39,806 nucleotides of DNA from Asaccharospora irregularis DSM 2635 (GCF_900129815.1 NZ_FQWX01000019.1:1-39806); one strand, 5' to 3'. Shown: positions 7,715 through 16,293, numbered from the stretch's first letter. Numbers and translations: made by a program. Notes: generated by a model from the letters alone, not told the origin.

Positions 7715-8395
7715 ATGTACAGGATAGTCGTTTGTGATGATAATGATATACAGGCTAAAAAGTTGTGTGAAGATATTAGAAAATCTTTAGAAGAAGTTAC
7801 AAATCAAGTAGAGATATTTAAATTTAATTCAGGGGAAGATTTACTAGAAGCCGAACTAATGGATATTGATATTTTCTTTTTAGATATACAGATGGATAAA
7901 ATAACGGGAATGGATGTAGCAAAAGAGATAAGAAAAGATAATGACAAATCAGAAATAATATTTGTAACAGCTCTAACAGAATATGTACGAGAGGGATACA
8001 AGGTAAGGGCATATAGATATTTATTAAAGCCTATAAAATTTGAAGAGTTAAAAGAAAATATATTGAGTTGTATAGAAGATATTATAAAAAGACATAAAAA
8101 CTTTATGATTATAGAAAATAAAGAAAAAACTTACAAAATTATAATTGGGAGTATTAAATATATAGAGGTTAGAAAAAAAGAATTAACCTTACATACCACA
8201 GAGGACTCATATAAAACAAAAAATAGTTTGGAAAATATAGAACTTGAACTTAAAAAATATAATTTTTTTAGATGCCATAAGGGTTATCTTATAAATATGG
8301 AACATATTGATTGTATTTCTAAAAAATTTGTGACTATTGATGGTGAAGAGATACCTGTAAGTAGGCATAGAATGGCTACTTTGAAAAAAAATTAG
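7715..8395 (+). CDS. LytTR-family response regulator (AgrA/VirR type)
   Basis: 226 residues. The N-terminal receiver domain (1-120) has the acidic pair D8-D9, the phospho-acceptor D57 in IFFLDIQM, the switch threonine in IFVTALTEY and the lysine in RYLLKPIKF. The C-terminal LytTR DNA-binding domain (about 130-226) shows YIEVRKKELTLHT, FFRCHKGYLINMEHI and IPVSRHRM, all typical. The start follows AGGGGGAT. Such regulators respond to a sensor kinase, but no kinase gene lies next to it, so it is an orphan or is paired with a distant kinase. A LytTR-type direct repeat lies 90 bases downstream, in front of the remains of an ABC transporter, which is the most likely target. The gene before it ends in a terminator, so it has its own promoter, probably in the AT-rich 7524-7714 stretch. 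Confidence 0.9.
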   Translation: MYRIVVCDDNDIQAKKLCEDIRKSLEEVTNQVEIFKFNSGEDLLEAELMDIDIFFLDIQMDKITGMDVAKEIRKDNDKSEIIFVTALTEYVREGYKVRAYRYLLKPIKFEELKENILSCIEDIIKRHKNFMIIENKEKTYKIIIGSIKYIEVRKKELTLHTTEDSYKTKNSLENIELELKKYNFFRCHKGYLINMEHIDCISKKFVTIDGEEIPVSRHRMATLKKN

Positions 8396-8484
8396 CATAC
8401 ACACTAGGTGAGATAATATGTTAATATAAAATTTACTTTGGTGGTTTATTTTTAATATTAATATGCATCTAGATCGATAAATTT

Positions 8485-8513
8485 ACCAGTTGTACCTATA
8501 AAACGACCAGTTG
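8485..8513 (+). promoter_or_regulatory. Candidate LytTR operator (two direct repeats, 21-bp period)
   Basis: The octamer ACCAGTTG occurs at 8485-8492 and again at 8506-8513, that is, two helix turns apart with 13 bases between. This is the layout of AgrA-, ComE- and BlpR-type sites, whose half sites are of the ACAGTT or ACCNTT kind. It lies between the LytTR gene and the transporter remnant. Binding by the neighbouring regulator is inference. Confidence 0.6.
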
Positions 8514-8630
8514 GGCTAATATTATTACAAGAATAAAAGAATTGGCATTAATTAGATAAAAATAGTGTTGAAGGTGATTGGAAGACAGTTATAGATTTTA
8601 AGAAGTAAAATAAGTGAGGGGGATTATGAT

Positions 8631-8801
8631 ATGGTTAATATTAAGCTTGCACTGTCATACTTAAATAGACAAAGAGGAAAAACTTTATCATTAATACTTA
8701 GTATAGCAATTGCTATTTTTGTTTGTGTTATATCAGTTAGCTTCTCAAATGGAATTATAAATAAACTTAGCATAGTAGATGGAATAAAGGAAAATGAGTA
8801 A
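8631..8801 (+). pseudogene. Truncated ABC transporter permease (FtsX/MacB type), N-terminal stub
   Basis: A 56-residue frame begins MVNIKLALSYLNRQRGKTLS and continues into one hydrophobic helix (LILSIAIAIFVCVISVSF), then stops at 8799. This is the start of an FtsX-like permease: a cytoplasmic basic helix before the first membrane segment. The family normally has several hundred more residues with three further helices. Only 41 bases separate the stop from the ATPase gene, so no hidden continuation exists in another frame. The ribosome site GAGGGGG (8615-8622) is intact, so the stub could still be translated. The simplest reading is an internal deletion of the permease that kept the promoter and the ATPase. 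A small functional membrane peptide is a less likely alternative. Confidence 0.68.
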
Positions 8802-8842
8802 GTAATATGTAGTATAAAAAATTTTGAAGGGATGAATATTAA

Positions 8843-9505
8843 ATGAAAAAATTAAAAGTAAATAATTTAAGAAAGATATATGGAAAAGGGGAAAGTGAAG
8901 TTAGGGCATTAGATGGCATAGACCTAGAAATAGAACCACATAAATTCACCGCAATAGTAGGAGCAAGTGGTTCGGGAAAAAGTACATTACTACATTGTAT
9001 GGCAGGTCTTGATAAACCATCATCTGGAAAGGTATTTTTAGATGACTTAGACTTATACTCATTAAATGATGACAAGCTATCAAAAATACGTAGAGAGGAA
9101 TTCGGGTTTATATTCCAAAGTTATAACTTGATTCCTGTTATAAATGTATATGATAACATAGTACTTCCAGTATCATTAGATGGCAAAAAAGAAGATAAAA
9201 AATATGTGAATGAACTAATTAAAAAATTAGGGATAGAATCGCAGGTTAGAAAGTTTCCAAATGAGCTATCAGGTGGGCAACAGCAAAGGGTAGCTATTGC
9301 TAGAGCTTTGGCAAATAAGCCTTCTGTAATATTTGCGGATGAGCCTACAGGAAACCTAGATAGTAAAACAACTAATGAGGTAATGGAAATTCTACAGCTT
9401 TGTGTAAAAGAATTTAAACAAACATTAGTTATGATAACACATAACGATGAAATAGCTAAAACAGCAGATAGAATTATAACTATTAGAGATGGCAAAATTA
9501 TATAG
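8843..9505 (+). CDS. ABC transporter ATP-binding protein (MacB/LolD-like)
   Basis: 220 residues, complete for the family. Walker A is GASGSGKST (about 37-45), the Q loop is FIFQSYNL, the signature is LSGGQQQR, Walker B is VIFADEPTGNLD and the switch histidine is in ITHNDE. This subgroup energises FtsX-type permeases that export peptides or lipoproteins or act in antimicrobial-peptide resistance. The expected partner permease is missing: only a stub lies 41 bases upstream and the next gene downstream is unrelated. The ATPase itself shows no defect, so the loss of its partner is either recent or it works with a permease encoded elsewhere. The locus follows a LytTR-type operator, a common control for such transporters. 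Confidence 0.92.
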   Translation: MKKLKVNNLRKIYGKGESEVRALDGIDLEIEPHKFTAIVGASGSGKSTLLHCMAGLDKPSSGKVFLDDLDLYSLNDDKLSKIRREEFGFIFQSYNLIPVINVYDNIVLPVSLDGKKEDKKYVNELIKKLGIESQVRKFPNELSGGQQQRVAIARALANKPSVIFADEPTGNLDSKTTNEVMEILQLCVKEFKQTLVMITHNDEIAKTADRIITIRDGKII

Positions 9506-9625
9506 TAAAGCAACATTAACTTCCAAGTACTTTTATTTAGTGGTATTGTAGATAATGAAATATAGTATCAAAATATAGTCCCAATTAATACTATAATATT
9601 AGAATATTATAAAGGGGGAGTTTAT

Positions 9626-10228
9626 TTGAGACAATGGAATGATAAATATTCACTTGTTAGGATACTGCATGCAATTCCAGAGGGAGAATCGGTAGATATA
9701 TTTCTTAATGATGTTCCGTTTTTTAATGATTTAAGTTTCACTAACTTTAGTCCGTATGTATACGTTCCAGAAGGAGATTATAGAATAACTGTTTACGTCA
9801 CAAATACGAAGGAAAATCCAATTATAGATCAGGATATAAGTGTATCTGTAAATGATATACTAACTATTGCACTGATATTAGATGAGGATAAGGCTGAATT
9901 ATTATTTATAGAGGAAGACACAGAGATAGCTAGTGGACAAAATGCCAAGGTAAGAGCTATTCATTTGGCGCCTGTTTCACCAACTGTAAATATACTTGCT
10001 GATGGGGAAGTGTTATTCTCAAACGTATCGTATAAGGATATTACAGAGTATAAAGAGGTAGAACCAAAGGTATATAGAGTTGATTTAGAGGTAGCTGAAA
10101 ACAATAAATTAATAAGAAGCAATCAAATTACAATAAACGAGAATAGAATATACAGTTTTTATGCATTAGGTAATGTTCCGAATGTGCAGATAATACAATC
10201 GTTAGATGGAGTTACGTTTATGATTTAA
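9626..10228 (+). CDS. DUF4397 domain protein
   Basis: 200 residues from a TTG start at 9626, chosen because AAGGGGGAG (9611-9619) lies at the right distance and the frame has no better start. The protein has two similar halves of beta-rich sequence: VRILHAIPEGESVDIFLNDV (about 10-29), and VRAIHLAPVSPTVNILADGE (about 111-130). Each is followed by a F/Y-x-x-VxPxxYR-type strand (VYVPEGDYRITVYV; EVEPKVYRVDLEV). This is the DUF4397 pattern, an immunoglobulin-like repeat usually seen in exported or surface proteins of Gram-positive bacteria. No signal peptide is visible, so the location is unclear. The function is unknown. It is followed by a bidirectional terminator shared with the dap operon. Confidence 0.83.
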   Translation: MRQWNDKYSLVRILHAIPEGESVDIFLNDVPFFNDLSFTNFSPYVYVPEGDYRITVYVTNTKENPIIDQDISVSVNDILTIALILDEDKAELLFIEEDTEIASGQNAKVRAIHLAPVSPTVNILADGEVLFSNVSYKDITEYKEVEPKVYRVDLEVAENNKLIRSNQITINENRIYSFYALGNVPNVQIIQSLDGVTFMI

Positions 10229-10251
10229 AAATTAAAATGCTCAAAAATATT

Positions 10252-10303
10252 AAAGGGAGCTTTTCGAAGTAGAGTTAATTCTACCTTGAAAAGCTCCCTT
10301 TTT
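10252..10303. terminator. Bidirectional terminator between DUF4397 gene and dapH
   Basis: A perfect 14-bp outer stem (10252-10265 with 10288-10301) and a further pairing inside. T runs follow on the plus strand, and A runs precede on the left, so it can serve both convergent units. Confidence 0.88.
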
Positions 10304-10317
10304 AGTTGATTTATATA

Positions 10318-11034
10318 TTAATCTAAAACTCTTAAATCATCCATAAGTTTAGTTTTATCAGCTGTTTTTTCGTCTTTCATTTTTATTACTTTAGCAGGAG
10401 AACCGGCAACAACCGCACCAGCTTCTACATCGCTAGTAACAACAGAACCAGCAGCGACAACAGCACCTTTACCAATTCTAACACCTTCAAGTATCACTGC
10501 GTTAGCTCCTATTAAAACATCATCTTCTATTATGACAGGAGTAGCAGAAGGTGGCTCTAAAACACCAGCAACTACAGCTCCAGCACCTAGATGAACATTT
10601 TTACCAAGAGTTCCTCTAGCACCTATAACAGCGTTCATATCTACCATAGAACCTTCGCCAACAAAAGCGCCTATATTGATTACAGCACCCATCATTACAA
10701 CGGCATTTTTTTCTATAGTAACCATATCTCTTATAAGAGCACCTGGCTCTATTCTCGCGTTTTCATGTAAGAAGTTGTATAGAGGTATAGCAGAATTTCT
10801 TCTATCGTACTCAACATGAGTATCTTTTATTTTGTCGCCTTGTTTTTCTAAGAAGTTCATTATATCTTGGTAATCACCAACTAGTATATAAGAATTTCCC
10901 ATTCCGAATGATTTGAACTCCTCAGTTGACTCAATTGATAAGTCCTCAGTATTTACATATACTTTAACTGGTGTCTTTTTCTTTACTTCTTTTATATACC
11001 TAGCAATTTCGTAAGCATCATTTAAATTTATCAT
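10318..11034 (-). CDS. dapH: Tetrahydrodipicolinate N-acetyltransferase
   Basis: 238 residues. The enzyme transfers an acetyl group from acetyl-CoA to tetrahydrodipicolinate and commits lysine/diaminopimelate synthesis to the acetyl branch. The C-terminal half (about 95-215) is a left-handed beta-helix of hexapeptide repeats ([55 protein letters not shown]). The N-terminal DapH domain ([20 protein letters not shown]) distinguishes it from succinyl-transferring DapD. The start follows AAGGAGG. It is the last gene of asd-dapA-dapB-dapH. Such loci in C. difficile are labelled dapD although the enzyme is the acetyl type. Later steps (aminotransferase, deacetylase) are not in this operon; the M20 enzyme at 18.1 kb is one candidate for the deacetylase but this is a guess. 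Confidence 0.93.
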   Translation of the reverse strand: MINLNDAYEIARYIKEVKKKTPVKVYVNTEDLSIESTEEFKSFGMGNSYILVGDYQDIMNFLEKQGDKIKDTHVEYDRRNSAIPLYNFLHENARIEPGALIRDMVTIEKNAVVMMGAVINIGAFVGEGSMVDMNAVIGARGTLGKNVHLGAGAVVAGVLEPPSATPVIIEDDVLIGANAVILEGVRIGKGAVVAAGSVVTSDVEAGAVVAGSPAKVIKMKDEKTADKTKLMDDLRVLD

Positions 11035-11056
11035 TTGTCAATCCTCCTTGATTAGC

Positions 11057-11809
11057 CTAACCTAGTAAGTCATTCATATTATAGAATCCAGGTTTTTGTT
11101 TTACTAAATATTTTGCGGCTACTATAGACCCATTGGCAAATATTATATTAGATTGAGATTTATGACTTAATGTTACAACTTCATTGTCTCCTGCGAATAT
11201 AACATCGTGCTCACCAACTATAGTACCACCTCTTATTGCATGTATACCAACTTCGTTTGGTTGTCTTTTAGCGCTACGACCATGTCTTCCATAAGTATTT
11301 TCAACTTCTGGTAAAGCTTCTTTTATTCCATCAGCTATCATTATAGCAGTACCACTTGGGGCATCAGCTTTTCTGTTGTGATGTTTTTCAACTATTTCTA
11401 TATCAAAGCCTTCTAGTAACTTAGCGGCTTCTTTAACTAATTTTATTAGTATATTCACTCCTAAAGCCATGTTGTAAGAAAGGAATATAGGTATATTTTT
11501 AGAAGCTTCGTGAATTTTTTTCAAGTCTTCATCATCATATCCAGTAGTAGCAAGTACTAAAGGAGTTTTAGTTCTTAAAGAATATTCTAATAATCCATCT
11601 AGAGTAGAGTGATGAGAGAAGTCTATTATAACATCAGCACTTTCAGTTACTTCAGATATTGAAGGATAAATTTTTATACCTTCATCTGGACAACTGCTAG
11701 CAGACCTAGCTATACCACAAACTAATTCTAATTCAGTGTCTTCTTTTACACAATCAAATAAAACTCTACCAGTTTTTCCATTACATCCGCTTACTATAAC
11801 TTTTAACAT
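11057..11809 (-). CDS. dapB: 4-hydroxy-tetrahydrodipicolinate reductase
   Basis: 250 residues, the usual length. DapB reduces the DapA product with NAD(P)H in the cytosol to give tetrahydrodipicolinate. The Rossmann start is VIVSGCNGKTGRVLFD with the glycine motif, the nucleotide contacts are DFSHHSTLDG and ATTGYDDEDL, and the catalytic and substrate stretch is EIVEKHHNRKADAPSGTA with the active-site H-H-x-x-K. The start follows AGGAGGGT, which overlaps the stop region of dapA, so translation is probably coupled. The gene lies between dapA and dapH with gaps of 9 and 22 bases. Confidence 0.95.
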   Translation of the reverse strand: MLKVIVSGCNGKTGRVLFDCVKEDTELELVCGIARSASSCPDEGIKIYPSISEVTESADVIIDFSHHSTLDGLLEYSLRTKTPLVLATTGYDDEDLKKIHEASKNIPIFLSYNMALGVNILIKLVKEAAKLLEGFDIEIVEKHHNRKADAPSGTAIMIADGIKEALPEVENTYGRHGRSAKRQPNEVGIHAIRGGTIVGEHDVIFAGDNEVVTLSHKSQSNIIFANGSIVAAKYLVKQKPGFYNMNDLLG

Positions 11810-11818
11810 AATACCCTC

Positions 11819-12697
11819 CTATAATTTGAATCCAAAGTTAGTTAATTCTTGTTTTAATACTTCAAGATTTTTTTCATCCATATCTGCTAGAGGAAGTCTT
11901 AAGTCTCCAACATTGAAACCTAATAATCTCATTGCAGTTTTAACTGGAATTGGATTTACTTCTATAAATAGGGAATCTATTAAAGGCTTCATACCAAGCT
12001 GTAATTTTCTTGCACCTTCTATATCACCTTCTAAGAATTTATGAACTAAATCATGAGTTTCTCTAGGGCATATATTGGCAACAACTGATATAACACCACT
12101 TCCGCCAACAGATAATAATTGAAGTATAGAATCATCATTACCTGAGTAAATAGCGAAATCATCTGGAACTAATCTAGCAACTTCCGCAACTTGAGCTAAA
12201 TCACCACTAGCTTCTTTTACAGCTACTATATTGTCTATTTTAGCAAGTTCAGCTACCATACTTGGTTTTATGTTCATAGAAGTTCTTCCAGGAACATTGT
12301 AAAGTATTATAGGAAGCTTAACACTATTTGCTATTGCTTCAAAGTGAAGTTTAAGACCTTTTTGATTAGCCTTGTTATAGTAAGGAGTTATAACCAAAAG
12401 ACCATCAACACCTAATTTCTCAGCCTCTTGACTTAGGTAAATAGAGTGTTTTGTATTGTTAGAACCAGTACCAGCTATAACTGGTATTCTTTTATTTACC
12501 TTTTCAACTACGTATTTTATTGTAGCAAATTGCTCCTCATCACTCATAGTAGTAGCTTCACCTGTAGTTCCACACACTACTAGTGCATCTGTCTTGTTTT
12601 CAATATGGTATTCAACTAATTGACCTAATACTTCAAAATTAATACCATTTTCATCAAAAGGCGTAACTAAAGCAACTGCAGAACCTTTAAATAACAT
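11819..12697 (-). CDS. dapA: 4-hydroxy-tetrahydrodipicolinate synthase
   Basis: 292 residues, standard for this TIM-barrel lyase, which condenses aspartate semialdehyde with pyruvate. Visible marks are the substrate loop [17 protein letters not shown] (about 41-57), the tyrosine strand [15 protein letters not shown] (about 127-141), the Schiff-base lysine in [11 protein letters not shown] and the [11 protein letters not shown]-like stretch ([13 protein letters not shown]). The ribosome site is AAGGGGAT. A 113-base gap separates it from asd with no clear terminator, so it is read from the asd promoter under the lysine riboswitch. Confidence 0.95.
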   Translation of the reverse strand: MLFKGSAVALVTPFDENGINFEVLGQLVEYHIENKTDALVVCGTTGEATTMSDEEQFATIKYVVEKVNKRIPVIAGTGSNNTKHSIYLSQEAEKLGVDGLLVITPYYNKANQKGLKLHFEAIANSVKLPIILYNVPGRTSMNIKPSMVAELAKIDNIVAVKEASGDLAQVAEVARLVPDDFAIYSGNDDSILQLLSVGGSGVISVVANICPRETHDLVHKFLEGDIEGARKLQLGMKPLIDSLFIEVNPIPVKTAMRLLGFNVGDLRLPLADMDEKNLEVLKQELTNFGFKL

Positions 12698-12810
12698 ACA
12701 ATCAATCCCCTTTTATTTTAAATTTGAAAATTTTGATTTCCAATTATATACTGTCATGTAATTCTATTATATATTAATTTTTAATATATAGAAGATAAAA
12801 GTTTTAAAAT

Positions 12811-13809
12811 TTATACTAAATCGTATGATAGTAATAGTTCGGCTATTTGAACTGTATTAGTAGCTGCACCTTTTCTAATATTGTCCGCTACAACCCAAAG
12901 ATTTATACCACTATCAAGACTGAAATCTCTTCTGATTCTTCCAACAAAAACTTCATCTCTATCATTGCAGTCTACAGCTGTTGGATATACGTTGTTTTTA
13001 GGGTCATCCATAACTACAACACCATCAGTATTTTTTAGAGATTCAACCAATTCATCTAGTTCAAATTGTTTTTCAAATTCAACATTTATAGATTCACTAT
13101 GACCATTTTTTACAGGGACCCTTACAGTAGTGGCAGTGATTTTTAAATTGTAGTCATTGAATATTTTCATAGTCTCATCAATCATTTTAATTTCCTCTTT
13201 AGTGTATCCATTCTCAGTAAATGAATCTATGTGAGGAAGGCAGTTGTATGATATTTGATGAGGATAAAAACCAGTAGGATTACCAGTCATTCCTTTTTCT
13301 AAGTCCTCAACACCCTTAACTCCAGATCCTGACACAGCCTGGTAAGTAGAGTATACAACTCTTTTGATTTTATATTTATCATGAAGAGTTTTTAGTGGAA
13401 CTACTGCCTGTATAGTAGAGCAGTTTGGATTAGCAATTATTCCTTTGTGGTCTTTGACAGCCTCAGGATTAACCTCAGGTACAACTAAAGGTATTTCTTT
13501 ATTCATTCTCCAGTAACTAGAGTTATCTACAACTACAACGCCCTTAGAAGCTGCTATAGGAGCAAATTTCTTGCTTATTTCTCCTCCAGCTGAGAAAAGA
13601 GCTATTTGAATATCTCTATCAAATGAATTTTCAGTCAGTTCCTCAACAACATACTCTTTTTCACCAAATGTAACTTTAGATCCTGCTGATCTAGAAGATG
13701 AAAATAAATAAAGATTGTCTATTGGAAAATTTCTTTCTTCTAGAACCTTTAAAAACGTTCTACCAACCATTCCTGTAGCTCCAACTATAGCTAAATTTAC
13801 TTTTTTCAT
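12811..13809 (-). CDS. asd: Aspartate-semialdehyde dehydrogenase
   Basis: 332 residues. The enzyme reduces aspartyl phosphate to aspartate semialdehyde, the branch point for lysine/diaminopimelate and threonine/methionine. The NADP-binding start is VNLAIVGATGMVGRTFL, the active-site cysteine lies in IANPNCSTIQAV, the substrate loop is YQAVSGSGVKGVEDL, and RVPVKNGHSESINVEFE holds the catalytic histidine. The ATG follows GGGGTGAT. It is the first gene after a long leader that carries a lysine riboswitch and a terminator, and it heads the four-gene lysine operon. Because the switch is ahead of asd, lysine would also limit flux to threonine and methionine unless another asd exists. Confidence 0.95.
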   Translation of the reverse strand: MKKVNLAIVGATGMVGRTFLKVLEERNFPIDNLYLFSSSRSAGSKVTFGEKEYVVEELTENSFDRDIQIALFSAGGEISKKFAPIAASKGVVVVDNSSYWRMNKEIPLVVPEVNPEAVKDHKGIIANPNCSTIQAVVPLKTLHDKYKIKRVVYSTYQAVSGSGVKGVEDLEKGMTGNPTGFYPHQISYNCLPHIDSFTENGYTKEEIKMIDETMKIFNDYNLKITATTVRVPVKNGHSESINVEFEKQFELDELVESLKNTDGVVVMDDPKNNVYPTAVDCNDRDEVFVGRIRRDFSLDSGINLWVVADNIRKGAATNTVQIAELLLSYDLV

Positions 13810-13957
13810 TTAAAAATCACCCCAATTATCAAAATATACTTGTATTTACATAAATATTAATATCTTATGCATTTATGAATACCCATATATATAAAATTTT
13901 AAAAATATAATTAAAAACATAATATGTTAGTTAAAAATATAATTTATACTATGGTAT

Positions 13958-13990
13958 ACAAAAAACGCACAAAGGCATACTTTGTACGTT
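13958..13990 (-). terminator. Riboswitch-controlled terminator of the asd-dap leader
   Basis: On the minus strand a 10-bp stem (ACGTACAAAG pairing with CTTTGTGCGT, two wobble pairs) closes on a TATGC loop and is followed by six or seven T's. It lies just after the lysine riboswitch. Bases of the P1 3' side (CTACAAGG) can pair with CCTTTGTG of the terminator, which gives an antiterminator. Confidence 0.88.
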
Positions 13991-14011
13991 TAATTTACAA
14001 ATTCAAAGTAA

Positions 14012-14180
14012 ACCTTGTAGCTCACCACTCAAAAAAAGCGACAGTATTACACATATTATGTGTAACCCCAGAAGATATTCTTGCAGGAAATATTTTCTTC
14101 GGCTACAATTCCTTTCACCAATGATCAAAGCTTGCCAGCTACTATTGGATACTATTAATTATAGCACCTCTACCCTAGGT
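14012..14180 (-). promoter_or_regulatory. Lysine riboswitch (L box)
   Basis: The minus-strand sequence carries the conserved blocks of the L box in order: GGTAGAGGTGC at the 5' side of P1/P2, GGTGAAAGGAATTGTAGCCGAAG in the middle (with AAAGG and GCCGAAG as core elements), a hairpin arm of TTACACAT-ATGTGTAA type, CTGTCGC, and GTGAGCTAC closing P1. It sits between a promoter and a leader terminator ahead of asd. By family knowledge, lysine binding favours the terminator and shuts off transcription. Exact ends are approximate. Confidence 0.9.
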
Positions 14181-14207
14181 TATAGGATTTTAGATATTAT
14201 TAACCTC

Positions 14208-14236
14208 ATTCTAATATATATTTTAGTAAAAATCAA
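14208..14236 (-). promoter_or_regulatory. Promoter of asd-dapA-dapB-dapH
   Basis: On the minus strand, -35 TTGATT (14231-14236), a 17-base spacer and -10 TAGAAT (14208-14213). Transcription would begin near 14200, about 20 bases before the riboswitch. The remaining stretch 14237-14432 is AT-rich and must also hold the promoter of the divergent serine dehydratase gene, which I cannot place. Confidence 0.65.
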
Positions 14237-14432
14237 CCAGAATTGAAGATATCACTTTACCAAAGATAGAATATTAAAAAAATACTACTGAATTTTATAT
14301 TATGAAGTAAAAATAGATTTCGTTAACAATAGACTATATACAAATTTTAACAATTTTATCATATCTAATAATTAACAAAAAAGTTATAATATTATAGAAG
14401 GAAAATAAAAAAACAATTTAAGGGGAGATAAA

Positions 14433-15626
14433 ATGGATACATTAAAAGAGTTGTTTAAGATTGGGAGCGGACCATCAAGTTCTCATACAATGGGTCCACA
14501 AAGAGCAGCAGAAAAATTCAAAAATAAAAACTCAGGTGCCGATAGTTATAGAGCTATATTATATGGGAGCTTAGCAGCTACGGGGAAGGGACATCTGACT
14601 GATTACATAATAGAAAAAACAATAGCTCCTAAAAAAGTTGAAATAGTTTGGAAAGAAGATGAAATAAAAGAGTTTCATCCTAATGCTATGAAATTTGAAG
14701 CACTAGATAAAGATGGAAATATACTAGATGATTGGACTGTATACTCTGTTGGTGGTGGAACTATATCAGAAGAAGGTCAAAGGGGATCAGCAAATAATAG
14801 TGTATACCCGCTAAGTACTATGGATGAAGTGGTAAAGTGGTGCAACGATAACAATAAGACTTTGGTTGATTTTGCACTAGAAAATGAAGATGAAGACATA
14901 TTAGATTATATAAACGACATAAAGAATGCCATGAAGAAATCTATTGATGAAGGACTGAATACAGATGAGTTAATTCCTGGAAAATTACTTTTAAAGAGAA
15001 GAGCAGGGAATTTTTATAAATCTTATTTAGAAGAAAAACAGTTATCAACACTTATATACTCTTATGCATTAGCTGCTTCTGAGCAAAATGCATCTGGAAA
15101 CAAAATAGTAACAGCTCCTACTTGTGGATCGGCTGGAGTACTGCCGGGAATTTTATTTAGTTTAAAAGATTTTTATGATTACGATGATAAACAAATAATA
15201 GAAGCTTTAATAGTAGCTGGTGTAATAGGAAATATAATAAAAACAAATGCCTCCATATCAGGTGCAGAAGTAGGTTGTCAAGGTGAGGTAGGAGTAGCTT
15301 GTTCGATGGGAGCGGCGGCTGTTGCCTATATGAAGGGTGGTTCTATAGAGCAAATAGAATATGCAGCTGAAATAGCTCTAGAGCATCATTTAGGGATGAC
15401 TTGTGATCCAGTATATGGATATGTCCAAATACCTTGTATAGAAAGAAATGCAATGGCAGCACAAAGATGTTTAGATGCAGCAAATTACGCTCTACTTACC
15501 GATGGATCACACATGGTCTCTTTAGATCAGGTTGTTGAGACAATGAAAGAAACTGGAATAGATATGTTAGATAAATACAAGGAGACGGCAAAAGGTGGCT
15601 TGGCAAAACACTTTTTCTCTTGTTAA
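14433..15626 (+). CDS. sdaB: L-serine dehydratase, iron-sulfur type, single chain
   Basis: 397 residues. The enzyme deaminates L-serine to pyruvate with a [4Fe-4S] cluster and no PLP. The N-terminal beta domain has IGSGPSSSHTMGPQRAA (10-26), the serine-binding signature. The C-terminal alpha domain has VTAPTCGSAGVLPG (about 227-240) and cysteines at 282, 324 and 335. Their spacing (42 and 11) equals that of the known cluster ligands in Legionella serine dehydratase, and the protein ends in a cysteine (...KHFFSC, Cys397), as in the tail-in-mouth form where the last residue caps the fourth iron. The start follows AAGGGGAGAT. It is transcribed alone, divergent from the asd operon, and ends in a terminator. 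It would feed serine fermentation in this anaerobe. Confidence 0.93.
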   Translation: MDTLKELFKIGSGPSSSHTMGPQRAAEKFKNKNSGADSYRAILYGSLAATGKGHLTDYIIEKTIAPKKVEIVWKEDEIKEFHPNAMKFEALDKDGNILDDWTVYSVGGGTISEEGQRGSANNSVYPLSTMDEVVKWCNDNNKTLVDFALENEDEDILDYINDIKNAMKKSIDEGLNTDELIPGKLLLKRRAGNFYKSYLEEKQLSTLIYSYALAASEQNASGNKIVTAPTCGSAGVLPGILFSLKDFYDYDDKQIIEALIVAGVIGNIIKTNASISGAEVGCQGEVGVACSMGAAAVAYMKGGSIEQIEYAAEIALEHHLGMTCDPVYGYVQIPCIERNAMAAQRCLDAANYALLTDGSHMVSLDQVVETMKETGIDMLDKYKETAKGGLAKHFFSC

Positions 15627-15684
15627 TTATAGTAAGTCTATAATAAAATAATAAATCTGTAATTAATAATGAACAGTAAAAAGA

Positions 15685-15723
15685 TGAGGTATCTGAGTTA
15701 AAAAACACAGATACCTCACTTTT
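15685..15723. terminator. Bidirectional terminator between sdaB and the Zn-ribbon gene
   Basis: A perfect 11-bp stem (15685-15695 with 15708-15718) is followed by CTTTT on the plus strand. The reverse strand has CTTTTTAC after the same stem, so both converging genes can end here. Confidence 0.85.
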
Positions 15724-15749
15724 ATACTATTATATAACTGTAGTTTTAT

Positions 15750-15959
15750 TTATCCCATAAGGAAGTCTAAAATATCCCAACCGTCAGAACCTTTAGCTTT
15801 ATACAATTCTGTATAACCACATTTTTTGCAGCTTATAGTAATAAATTTTTTATTCTGAACGTCAAATATCTTTGCAAAGTTTCCGCCAGTAGCCTGGAAT
15901 TGATCACTTTCATATGTTTTGTTTCCACATTTAGGACAAACATATTGTTTTTTTTCCAT
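15750..15959 (-). CDS. Zinc-ribbon nucleic-acid-binding-like protein
   Basis: 69 residues with two cysteine pairs: CPKCGN near residue 8 and CKKCGY near residue 44, the four ligands of one zinc ribbon. Between them lies the stretch TYESDQFQATGGNFAKIFDV, and the end is SDGWDILDFLMG. The layout is that of the small Zn-ribbon family COG3478 (predicted nucleic-acid-binding protein). The start follows AGGAGGGT (minus strand, 15965-15972). It is monocistronic and convergent to sdaB. Its role is unknown. The 15960-16293 gap upstream holds its promoter and that of the CWB2 gene; a possible plus-strand -10 TATAAT lies at 16253-16258. Confidence 0.85.
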   Translation of the reverse strand: MEKKQYVCPKCGNKTYESDQFQATGGNFAKIFDVQNKKFITISCKKCGYTELYKAKGSDGWDILDFLMG

Positions 15960-16293
15960 AATAAACCCTCCTGAATTTTAGTATGTAAATAGTTTATAAA
16001 TATTCTTTTGATTGATTATAGCACAATTACGTTACTAGAAAATTAAAATAGTGTTACTATATGGATTATTTATATTTACAAGTTTGAAACTAAACCGATA
16101 TATTGTCAGGAGAATTTTTGGGAGGTAAAAAGCAGTTACAAGTAATGTTAGTCGAAAAAACTTTAGTAATATGTAAGATATTTTATTTGTTTTATTGATA
16201 TGAAATTTTGTTTATATGACATAAAATGACAATTTGTTTGTTTTTATTATAGTATAATAATCTTACATAAATACTAGAAATACAGGAGGGGTT

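Noticed and set aside
8542-8570. Possible second sigma-54 promoter (TTGGCA) before the transporter stub
   Set aside because: There is no GC at the required ten-base distance, so the -12 element is missing.
13924-14246. Plus-strand frames between asd and sdaB
   Set aside because: They run antisense through the lysine riboswitch and its terminator. The conservation of the RNA elements explains this stretch.
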